Of a stretch of DNA of 64,000 nt, positions 54,579-62,008 are shown in pieces. Both the position numbers and the translations under genes were made by a program. The DNA is from Shewanella polaris. Its GTDB lineage: Bacteria > Pseudomonadota > Gammaproteobacteria > Enterobacterales > Shewanellaceae. Under the pieces are notes generated by a model, which was given only the letters and a program-made list of their open reading frames with translations, was not told where the DNA came from and did no database searches. The DNA lies in the NCBI RefSeq assembly GCF_006385555.1, contig NZ_CP041036.1:4402001-4466000 (forward strand). Reading direction: 5' to 3'. The first letter of the stretch is position 1. Every line of letters starts with the position of its first letter.

Positions 54579-55813
54579 AATAAAAAAGGAAGCCTAGGCT
54601 TCCTTTTTTAGTGTTCACTAAACTCGCTATTACGCGATAATTTTAGCTACAACACCTGCACCAACTGTACGGCCACCTTCACGGATAGCGAAACGTAAAC
54701 CGTCGTCCATCGCGATTGGGTAAATCAGAGTAACGACCATCTTGATGTTATCACCAGGCATAACCATTTCTACACCTTCTGGTAACTCAATTGTGCCTGT
54801 TACGTCTGTTGTACGGAAGAAGAATTGTGGACGGTAGCCTTTGAAGAATGGAGTATGACGTCCGCCTTCTTCTTTTGACAACACGTAAACTTCTGATTCG
54901 AAAGTTGTGTGTGGGTTAATTGAACCAGGCTTAGCTAGTACTTGGCCACGTTCAACATCATCACGCTTAGTACCACGTAATAACACACCACAGTTTTCGC
55001 CAGCACGACCTTCGTCAAGTAGCTTGCGGAACATTTCTACACCAGTACAAGTTGTTTTAGTTGTTGGACGAACACCAACAATTTCAACTTCGTCTGATAC
55101 GCGAACGATACCACGTTCAACACGACCTGTTACCACTGTACCACGACCTGAAATTGAGAATACATCTTCAATTGGAAGTAGGAATGGCTTATCGATGTCA
55201 CGCTCTGGCTCAGGAATATAAGTATCTAGTGCTTCTGCAAGCTCTAGAATTTTAGCTTCCCACTCTGGCTGGCCTTCTAGGGCTTTAAGAGCTGAACCTT
55301 GAATTACTGGTAAATCATCACCTGGGAAGTCGTATTCTGAAAGAAGCTCGCGCACTTCCATTTCTACTAATTCTAGTAATTCTTCGTCATCTACCATGTC
55401 ACACTTGTTCATGAATACGATGATGAAAGGTACGCCTACTTGACGTGAAAGCAAGATGTGCTCACGTGTCTGTGGCATTGGGCCATCTGTTGCAGCAACA
55501 ACTAAGATTGCGCCGTCCATCTGTGCAGCACCAGTAATCATGTTTTTAACATAATCCGCGTGACCTGGACAGTCTACGTGCGCATAGTGACGAATTGGTG
55601 TGTCATATTCGATGTGAGAAGTATTAATTGTAATACCGCGCTCACGCTCTTCTGGAGCATTATCGATTTGAGCGAAGTTACGAGCTTCACCACCATATGT
55701 CTTAGACAAAACAGCTGAAATTGCTGCTGTTAAGGTTGTTTTGCCATGGTCAACGTGACCGATGGTGCCCACGTTTACATGGGGCTTGTTACGTTCAAAT
55801 TTAGCTTTTGCCA
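54579..55813. repeat. Long near-identical repeat, copy 2 (tuf and its terminator)
   Basis: Partner of 37809-39043. The three differences are at 55434, 55485 and 55500, all silent. Flanking sequences on both sides are unrelated to the first copy. Confidence 0.95.
54582..54609 (-). terminator. Terminator after the second tuf gene
   Basis: The same 28-base inverted repeat that ends the str operon, 20 bases after the tuf stop codon. Confidence 0.92.
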
Positions 55814-55814
55814 T
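54630..55814 (-). CDS. tuf: Elongation factor Tu, copy of the tRNA-tufB operon
   Basis: Identical in protein sequence (394 residues) to the str-operon copy at 37860-39044. It starts with ATG and follows four tRNA loci, the arrangement of E. coli thrU-tyrU-glyT-thrT-tufB, so transcription is expected from the tRNA promoter near 56320. secE-nusG lies downstream behind a terminator. Confidence 0.99.
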   Translation of the reverse strand: MAKAKFERNKPHVNVGTIGHVDHGKTTLTAAISAVLSKTYGGEARNFAQIDNAPEERERGITINTSHIEYDTPIRHYAHVDCPGHADYVKNMITGAAQMDGAILVVAATDGPMPQTREHILLSRQVGVPFIIVFMNKCDMVDDEELLELVEMEVRELLSEYDFPGDDLPVIQGSALKALEGQPEWEAKILELAEALDTYIPEPERDIDKPFLLPIEDVFSISGRGTVVTGRVERGIVRVSDEVEIVGVRPTTKTTCTGVEMFRKLLDEGRAGENCGVLLRGTKRDDVERGQVLAKPGSINPHTTFESEVYVLSKEEGGRHTPFFKGYRPQFFFRTTDVTGTIELPEGVEMVMPGDNIKMVVTLIYPIAMDDGLRFAIREGGRTVGAGVVAKIIA

Positions 55815-55927
55815 GGTATAGCCTCAGTCCAAGTATCTTGGTGATGAAAACACATATAGTAAAAATCCGATGCATAAAATGACATCGAATAGATTATTTA
55901 GGGTTAGGTAATTCATTCATGAAGTGC

Positions 55928-56003
55928 TGTTGATGGTAGGCAGATTCGAACTGCCGACCTCACCCTTACGAGGGATGTGCTCTACAAACTGAGCCATATC
56001 AGC
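55928..56003 (-). pseudogene. Degenerate tRNA-Thr locus (thrT position), anticodon CGT
   Basis: A 76-base tRNA-shaped sequence beginning GCTGATATGGCTCAG. D, anticodon and T stems pair, but the acceptor stem has two mismatches (2-71 C/T and 5-68 A/C), the D-loop lost one of the invariant GG pair (TTTGTA), and the 3' end is ACA instead of CCA. E. coli thrT has anticodon GGT here; this reads CGT (loop CTCGTAA). The good T-arm shows clear descent from thrT. It is either a pseudo-tRNA or a poor gene still in decay. Confidence 0.75.
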
Positions 56004-56012
56004 GAACAAATT

Positions 56013-56086
56013 TGGAGCGGATGGCGGGAATCGAACCCGCGTTATCAGCTTGGAAGGCTGGAGTAATACCATTATACGACATCCGC
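56013..56086 (-). tRNA. tRNA-Gly (anticodon TCC)
   Basis: 74 bases beginning GCGGATGTCGTATAATGG with seven acceptor pairs, anticodon loop CTTCCAA, T-arm GCGGG-TTCGATT-CCCGC and an encoded CCA. Equivalent to glyT in the E. coli operon. Confidence 0.96.
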
Positions 56087-56120
56087 GCAACCTATTTAGG
56101 CTACCTAACTACCTAGAAAA

Positions 56121-56205
56121 TGGTGGAGGGAGAAGGATTCGAACCTTCGAAGGCTGAGCCGTCAGATTTACAGTCTGATCCCTTTGGCCACTCGGGAACC
56201 CCTCC
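56121..56205 (-). tRNA. tRNA-Tyr (anticodon GTA)
   Basis: 85 bases with a long variable arm, beginning GGAGGGGTTCCCGAGTGG, anticodon loop CTGTAAA and encoded CCA. Equivalent to tyrU. Confidence 0.96.
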
Positions 56206-56211
56206 AGAAAA

Positions 56212-56287
<76 letters not shown>

Positions 56288-56305
56288 GTGTCATTTCGGG
56301 TTCGG

Positions 56306-56334
56306 ATATTAGGTAAATGTGGAGCCGAGTGCAA
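56306..56334 (-). promoter_or_regulatory. Promoter of the tRNA-tufB operon
   Basis: TTGCAC (56329-56334) and TAATAT (56306-56311) separated by 17 bases on the minus strand, with CCGAACCC as a GC-rich discriminator. It lies 19 bases before the first tRNA. Confidence 0.6.
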
Positions 56335-56509
56335 TAGGCAAATGATAAAAAACCTAAAAAAAGTCTCAAATGACGCTTTTTTGCACTCATTTTAGCCGGA
56401 AAGTGTGATTTCTAGACGAATGTAATTGCGATGCAGACAAATGAAGACCAAACTATTGTCGCCATTTATTCGATAGTGTAATGTGCCTGACCAACTTAGA
56501 GGAATGGTT

Positions 56510-57460
56510 ATGAATCCAATTAACTCAATACAAGATGCACTCTACTTTGCTTTTCAGCGCGAGCATTGGGCTGAATTACGAAAATCAGTGCCACTTACAT
56601 TGAGTCAGGCAGAATTAGAAAACCTGCGTGGTATGAATGAGAAGCTGTCTTTAGACGAAGTCACCGACATTTACCTTCCTCTCAGTCGTTTACTGAATTT
56701 ATTTGTCGGCTCAAAACAACAACGTGGGCTCGTTCTAGACAATTTTCTCGAACAAAAACCTTCCCCTAGTCCCTACATTATTAGTATAGCAGGAAGCGTC
56801 GCCGTGGGTAAAAGCACCACTGCACGTATATTGCAAACATTACTACAGCGCTGGCCTGAGCACCCTAAAGTAGATTTGGTCACCACTGATGGTTTTTTAT
56901 TTCCACTAGCTGACCTTAAGCGCAAAGGGTTACTGCAACGTAAAGGTTTTCCTGAAAGTTATGATATGAAAATGTTGGTCGAATTTATCTCAGCTGTTAA
57001 AGCAGGTAATAAAGAAATTCTTGCACCAATTTATTCCCATGTTACCTATGATAGATGTCACGATGAACATCAAGTCATACATCAACCCGATATTTTAATT
57101 TTAGAAGGCTTAAATGTACTTCAAACAGGTTTAGATTCACCTATCGATACTAGAAGACCGTTTGTATCCGATTTCGTTGATTTCTCGATTTATGTTGATG
57201 CTGATGAGTCATTATTAAAAGATTGGTATAAAAAGCGGTTTTTACAATTTAGGAAAGGTGCATTTAGTGACCCGAAATCATTCTTTCATCATTATTCATG
57301 TCTAACTGATGATGAGGCTAATACTATTGCAGCAAATATTTGGGATACGATTAATGGCCCCAATTTATCACTTAATATTCAACCCACTCGTGAGCGGGCA
57401 AACCTCATTTTACAAAAGGGTCCAAACCACTTAATGGACCGAGTTTTACTTAGAAAATAA
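56510..57460 (+). CDS. coaA: Pantothenate kinase, type I
   Basis: First step of coenzyme A synthesis, feedback-inhibited by CoA in E. coli. The 316 residues equal E. coli CoaA. The P-loop GSVAVGKST, the VTTDGFLFP segment and the substrate-binding [10 protein letters not shown] are present. The ATG at 56510 has GAGGAA upstream; a frame extension to 56483 is less likely. It is convergent with birA. Confidence 0.97.
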   Translation: MNPINSIQDALYFAFQREHWAELRKSVPLTLSQAELENLRGMNEKLSLDEVTDIYLPLSRLLNLFVGSKQQRGLVLDNFLEQKPSPSPYIISIAGSVAVGKSTTARILQTLLQRWPEHPKVDLVTTDGFLFPLADLKRKGLLQRKGFPESYDMKMLVEFISAVKAGNKEILAPIYSHVTYDRCHDEHQVIHQPDILILEGLNVLQTGLDSPIDTRRPFVSDFVDFSIYVDADESLLKDWYKKRFLQFRKGAFSDPKSFFHHYSCLTDDEANTIAANIWDTINGPNLSLNIQPTRERANLILQKGPNHLMDRVLLRK

Positions 57461-57466
57461 CATTAT

Positions 57467-57488
57467 ATGAGCCTATTGCTAGGCTCAT
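57467..57488. terminator. Bidirectional stem-loop between coaA and birA
   Basis: ATGAGCCT (57467-57474) pairs with AGGCTCAT (57481-57488) around six bases, in the 37-base gap between the convergent genes. Only short T-rich flanks follow, so it may be an imperfect terminator for both. Confidence 0.5.
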
Positions 57489-57497
57489 TGTTACTTC

Positions 57498-58460
57498 CTA
57501 GATTGCCGCTCTAAGACTAATCTCACCACCGATATAGGGCTTAATACCTTGCTCAGTTTCAAGCAGTAAAGCCCCTTGCTGATCAATTCCACGACAAATG
57601 CCACTAACAGAATTCGGTGCCATTAGGAGTGAAACTTCACGATTTACAAATAAATCATACTCATTCCAGCGTTCTAAAAAAGCCCCCAAACCTTTCAGTT
57701 CGAATAGTTGTAAATCAGCCTTAAGCGTTTTATGCAGTTTAATCAATAGTTCCGTTTTATCGGGTATTTCTTTTAAGCTAGAGAGATCACTCCAAGGTTG
57801 ATCGATTAACTCACCTTGTTCCACAGACATACTCATATTAATACCAAAACCAATAACCAGCTCAGTTTGGTTCGCAGAGGACTGCGATATTTCAACTAAA
57901 ATTCCAGCTAATTTACTATGGTCGAGGTAAATGTCATTTGGCCATTTTAGTCCCAATCCCTCGACACCAAAATCTGCTAATGTTTTAACAATAGAGCAGC
58001 CAATAACTAAACTTAATCCACTTGCATGGCTAATATCGTTATTTAAGCGCCAAAACATTGAGGCATAAATATGATGTCCATATGGTGAGAGCCACTGCCT
58101 TCCTCTTCTCCCCCGACCCGCAGATTGATATTCGGCAATACAAATATCACCCGACTTCAGTTCCGTGGCATGACCCAGCATAAATGCATTAGTGCTGGCC
58201 GTTTCATCAAAATAAAAGCAGCGTCCATCAATACCGTTAAGAAGGTCAGATTCATTAACTAAGGAAATGGGATTTGCTAACTTATAACCTCTGCCTTTTA
58301 CACTGTATATTTCAATACCATAGTCTTTCAACGCATCAATATGCTGATTAATTGCTGCACGAGTAAGAGATAACTGTTGAGCTATAACTTCGCCAGAAAC
58401 AAAGTGTTGATGACTTAAACACGCTAAAATTTGTCGCTTGCGTAGCCAATGTCCATTCAT
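57498..58460 (-). CDS. birA: Biotin-protein ligase / biotin operon repressor BirA
   Basis: Attaches biotin to acetyl-CoA carboxylase BCCP, and represses bio genes in E. coli. The 320-residue protein has an N-terminal winged helix (LSLTRAAINQHIDALKDYG), so the repressor role is likely retained, then the catalytic GRGRRGRQW and LKWPNDIY motifs. Its ATG overlaps the murB stop by four bases. Confidence 0.96.
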   Translation of the reverse strand: MNGHWLRKRQILACLSHQHFVSGEVIAQQLSLTRAAINQHIDALKDYGIEIYSVKGRGYKLANPISLVNESDLLNGIDGRCFYFDETASTNAFMLGHATELKSGDICIAEYQSAGRGRRGRQWLSPYGHHIYASMFWRLNNDISHASGLSLVIGCSIVKTLADFGVEGLGLKWPNDIYLDHSKLAGILVEISQSSANQTELVIGFGINMSMSVEQGELIDQPWSDLSSLKEIPDKTELLIKLHKTLKADLQLFELKGLGAFLERWNEYDLFVNREVSLLMAPNSVSGICRGIDQQGALLLETEQGIKPYIGGEISLRAAI

Positions 58461-59473
58461 TGTATTTCTATCTCCTCAACTGAGCCCATAATCCTAGGCT
58501 CGGGTTCTAATATGACAGCAAATGTGTCATAGACCTCTTGGATAATATGTCGCGCTAATTGACATATTTCTGCACCAGTCGCATTCCCTAGATTGACTAA
58601 TACCAATGCTTGATCCTTATGCACGCCAGCATTGCCAATATTAAAACCTTTTAAACCCGCTGTATCTATCAACCAACCTGCAGCAATTTTAAAACGTCCA
58701 TCAATTTGTTGATAGCCGACCAATTCCGCATAACGACTCTTCAGTAACTCATAACAAGTTGAACTCACGATAGGGTTCTTAAAAAAACTGCCCACATTAC
58801 CTAATACTTTTGGATCGGGTAATTTTGCTTGGCGAACTTTACACACACTATCAAATATCTGTTTTGCGGTGACCTGTGCCGGATCAAAATGCTGTAATGG
58901 CCCATAATTAATTATTGGTTGCCACTGTTTATTTAGTCGTAGAGTCACTTCAGTAATGACCACTAAATTTTTAAGCTGTTGTTTAAATATAGAATCTCGA
59001 TAACCAAAATGACACTGATCTTTATCAAAATGATTCAATGTTCCAGTGTCGAGCTGCAAAAATTCAACTTGATAACAAAAGCGATTAAACTCAACGCCAT
59101 ATGCACCAATATTCTGTATCGGAGCTGCGCCTACCGTACCCGGTATAAGCGCAAGATTCTCTAGACCATAAATCTGCTTATTCAAACAGAATTCGACAAG
59201 GTTATGCCAATTTTCACCCGCTTGAACACTGAGATAATAATAATCTGTGTCTTCAGTAACCTGTATGCCTTTTGTTGCAACTTTTACCACAGTGCCATCG
59301 AAGTCATCAGTAAATACGACGTTACTTCCACCGCCCAAAATTAACATGGGTAACTGTTGCTTATATAGATCCTTACAAGTTTCTACTAATTCTGCTTTAT
59401 GAGTGACTTCAACAAACGAGCTACAAGACTGCTGAAGACCAAGGGTATTAAATACAGCCAGAGAGATAGACAT
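58457..59473 (-). CDS. murB: UDP-N-acetylenolpyruvoylglucosamine reductase MurB
   Basis: FAD enzyme reducing enolpyruvyl-UDP-GlcNAc to UDP-MurNAc in peptidoglycan synthesis, 338 residues. The FAD segment LILGGGSNVVF, IGAYGVEF, and the catalytic serine in GSFFKNP are seen. It is in an overlapping operon with birA, as in E. coli. Confidence 0.97.
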   Translation of the reverse strand: MSISLAVFNTLGLQQSCSSFVEVTHKAELVETCKDLYKQQLPMLILGGGSNVVFTDDFDGTVVKVATKGIQVTEDTDYYYLSVQAGENWHNLVEFCLNKQIYGLENLALIPGTVGAAPIQNIGAYGVEFNRFCYQVEFLQLDTGTLNHFDKDQCHFGYRDSIFKQQLKNLVVITEVTLRLNKQWQPIINYGPLQHFDPAQVTAKQIFDSVCKVRQAKLPDPKVLGNVGSFFKNPIVSSTCYELLKSRYAELVGYQQIDGRFKIAAGWLIDTAGLKGFNIGNAGVHKDQALVLVNLGNATGAEICQLARHIIQEVYDTFAVILEPEPRIMGSVEEIEIQ

Positions 59474-59729
59474 AAGAAGGTTACATTTGAAAATAATGAC
59501 GCTATTGTAACAGGGAAAATAGCATTAAATTAGATCGTATCGGTTTAAATCCTTAAACAAAGTACAAGCATTCAATTCCGATACTGTGGATGTTTATTAC
59601 GGTATCACTAGACACCGTTATTAGAGCAGGTAGAAGCGCATGACCAAGAAATAGTAGCAATTCAAACAAAATTGATACTGTAAAATACCATATCAATTAA
59701 TTTACATAGTGATCGGCTTAACGGGCGAC

Positions 59730-60350
59730 TTAGTGATTAACGTATAAAGCTAACATACCGTCAACCGCCATACTGGCAACTTGTTGCAACTCTTCAATGC
59801 TTGCCCCTTCCGATGCTTGTATCGACATGCCCTGAAGTAAAATACTAATGAATCGGGCTAAGACTTCAGGCTGACAATTTGTATTTAGCTCATCTTGATC
59901 TTTGGCTTGTTCAAATCGAGCAATCAATTGTTGTCTGTGCAACCCTTTTCGCACCATAACAGCTTGTTTAATAGACTCACTTGCTTCAGTGCAAGAAAGG
60001 GTACTGTTGATTAATGCACAACCTTGCGGGTGGCTACAATCAGTAAACTTGGCTGCCGCACCGAATAATAAGCCGCGGAAAACATCAGCGATATGTTCAT
60101 GTTTAAAAGCAGTATTAAATAAAGAATCTGGGCGGTTTTCATAAAGCTCAATGGCTTTTAAAAATAGTTGCTCTTTATTACCAAATGCGGCGTATAAGCT
60201 GGGTTTTTTAATTCCCATGACCTCAGTTAATTCGTTTATCGAAGTACCTTCATATCCATTACGCCAAAATACATTAAGCGCTTGCTCTAATGCTAAGTCG
60301 ATATCGAACCCTCGAGGGCGACCAACACAAGCTGCTTTTGTTATTGTCAT
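59730..60350 (-). CDS. TetR-family transcriptional repressor
   Basis: A 206-residue regulator with an N-terminal TetR helix-turn-helix (GYEGTSINELTEVMGIKK, PSLYAAFGNKEQLF) and a helical ligand domain. It is divergent from the RND efflux genes, with 410 bases between that contain three TACC-N4-GGTA motifs, so it probably represses the pump and perhaps itself. The inducer is unknown. Cys residues (C86, C92, C101 region) might sense something but this is a guess. Confidence 0.9.
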   Translation of the reverse strand: MTITKAACVGRPRGFDIDLALEQALNVFWRNGYEGTSINELTEVMGIKKPSLYAAFGNKEQLFLKAIELYENRPDSLFNTAFKHEHIADVFRGLLFGAAAKFTDCSHPQGCALINSTLSCTEASESIKQAVMVRKGLHRQQLIARFEQAKDQDELNTNCQPEVLARFISILLQGMSIQASEGASIEELQQVASMAVDGMLALYVNH

Positions 60351-60595
60351 AAATAGTACCTCTTATATTAACGAACCTTTATTTATCATAATCTTAAATA
60401 TAAGTTTCATGATGAATAATCCGCATATTTTAGCATATTATTAAGCCATATAGGGTTAAGAACATGCAGATTAGTCGTAACTTAGACTAATGTTCAAGCA
60501 TTAATTAACGCTATTTAATTGTAATTAATCACCCTATTTCACTGTGATATTAATTTATCAACCCGCTAATTGAACGTCTGGTCAAAATAATTTCA

Positions 60596-60607
60596 TACCT
60601 AACGGTA
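60596..60607. promoter_or_regulatory. Operator-like motif TACC-N4-GGTA, copy 1
   Basis: TACCTAACGGTA, imperfect only in the spacer. It lies 10 bases upstream of the TTGACA of the efflux promoter. Confidence 0.5.
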
Positions 60608-60616
60608 CAATATCCA

Positions 60617-60644
60617 TTGACAGGGTTATTTTAATCTATATATT
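60617..60644 (+). promoter_or_regulatory. Promoter of the RND efflux operon
   Basis: Perfect TTGACA (60617-60622) with TATATT (60639-60644) after 16 bases. Transcription would start inside the second TACC-N4-GGTA motif, about 110 bases before the adaptor gene, a geometry suited to repression. Confidence 0.65.
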
Positions 60645-60655
60645 ACCGTTTGGTA
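60644..60655. promoter_or_regulatory. Operator-like motif TACC-N4-GGTA, copy 2
   Basis: TACCGTTTGGTA begins at the last base of the -10 and covers the likely transcription start. Its centre is 48 bases from copy 1 and 24 from copy 3. Confidence 0.6.
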
Positions 60656-60665
60656 CAGAACAATT

Positions 60666-60681
60666 TATACCAATCGGTATA
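60666..60681. promoter_or_regulatory. Operator-like motif, copy 3, extended palindrome
   Basis: TATACCAATCGGTATA: six-base arms, the best copy, downstream of the start. TetR proteins bind palindromes of about this length. Confidence 0.65.
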
Positions 60682-60760
60682 GAAATGTAGCCAAAGACAA
60701 GAATAACGCACCCAATAGCCGGTTAAATAATATAAAAGCTATTGATTAGAGGACAGCAAC

Positions 60761-61996
60761 ATGAATACGTATAAATCAATTCAATCCACTTTGTTAGTAA
60801 GCCTAACGGCATTACTACTCGTCGCTTGTGGGCAACAATCCCCACAGCAACAAGCAAGTGCGCCTGCTGCCCCTGAAGTGAGTGTTGCTACCGTAATCAA
60901 TGAACGCATTACCGAATGGGATCAATTTACTGGACGCCTACAAGCACCTGAAAAAGTGACCTTAGTTCCGCGCGTATCTGGATATATTGAGTCTGTTAAC
61001 TTTAAAGAAGGTGCTTTAGTGAATAAAGGAGATGTGTTATTCACTATTGACTCAAAGGTATTTGCAGCTGAAGCGGAACGTCTTGAAGCAGAATTAACCA
61101 GTGCGATGTCGGCTAATCAATTAGCGAGAAATGACTTTGAGCGTGCTAACAAGTTGTTTAATCAACAAGCAGTATCAGAAGAGTTAATTGATACTCGTCG
61201 AAGCAACATGCATCAAACCGCAGCGGCAGTGGCCTCAGTAAAAGCGGCGTTAACCAGCGCTAAACTTAATCTCGAATACACCCAAGTTACCGCGCCGATT
61301 ACTGGACGGGTATCTTTTGCTAATGAAACTGCGGGCAATTATGTTACAGCAGGTCAAACTCAATTAACGAAATTAGTATCGACAGAAAATATGCATGCGT
61401 ATTTTGATATTGATGAACAAACTTACCTTAAATATGCAACGCTATCAGGTGAAACAAAACGCCAAGACCCACGTTCAGGTAACAACACCGTATTGATGGC
61501 CTTAGCAAATGAAACGGAATTTACTCATCAAGGTGTGATCGATTTTGTTGATAATACAGTCAATCAGCAAACAGGTACTATCCGGGTACGCGCCACATTT
61601 TCTAACCCTGACAATCTATTAATACCTGGTCTATTTGCCCGTGTCAGCATTGCCGGTAGTGCCTCATATCAAGGCATTTTAATTGATGACAAAGCCATTT
61701 TTACTGACCTAAACAACAAGTATGTATTAATAGTCAACGCTCAAAACACCCTTGAATATCGCGGCGTAACCTTAGGCGAGAAAATTCAAGGTTTGCGTAT
61801 TATTACTGCGGGTTTACAACCAAACGAAACCATTGTGGTTAACAGCTTACAAAAAGTACGCCCTAGCGTAACTATCTCCCCTAAATTGATCGAAATGGCT
61901 GAACGCAGTCAAATAGAAGCGATACAACAAGCGCAACTTCTATTCGAAAACCAGCCACTTACAGCACAAGTTACTGATGACGCTAGTCAAGGCTAA
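60761..61996 (+). CDS. RND efflux periplasmic adaptor (membrane fusion protein), lipoprotein
   Basis: Bridges the RND pump to an outer-membrane channel. The 411-residue protein has a lipoprotein signal (LLLVAC, lipid-bearing C23), a lipoyl-like domain (VPRVSGYIESVNFKEGALV), an alpha-helical hairpin at about residues 105-165, a second lipoyl half (PITGRVSFANETAGNYV) and beta-barrel regions. It belongs with AcrA/MexE-type adaptors. The pump gene follows after 12 bases. Confidence 0.93.
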   Translation: MNTYKSIQSTLLVSLTALLLVACGQQSPQQQASAPAAPEVSVATVINERITEWDQFTGRLQAPEKVTLVPRVSGYIESVNFKEGALVNKGDVLFTIDSKVFAAEAERLEAELTSAMSANQLARNDFERANKLFNQQAVSEELIDTRRSNMHQTAAAVASVKAALTSAKLNLEYTQVTAPITGRVSFANETAGNYVTAGQTQLTKLVSTENMHAYFDIDEQTYLKYATLSGETKRQDPRSGNNTVLMALANETEFTHQGVIDFVDNTVNQQTGTIRVRATFSNPDNLLIPGLFARVSIAGSASYQGILIDDKAIFTDLNNKYVLIVNAQNTLEYRGVTLGEKIQGLRIITAGLQPNETIVVNSLQKVRPSVTISPKLIEMAERSQIEAIQQAQLLFENQPLTAQVTDDASQG

Positions 61997-62008
61997 GGAA
62001 TACACACA

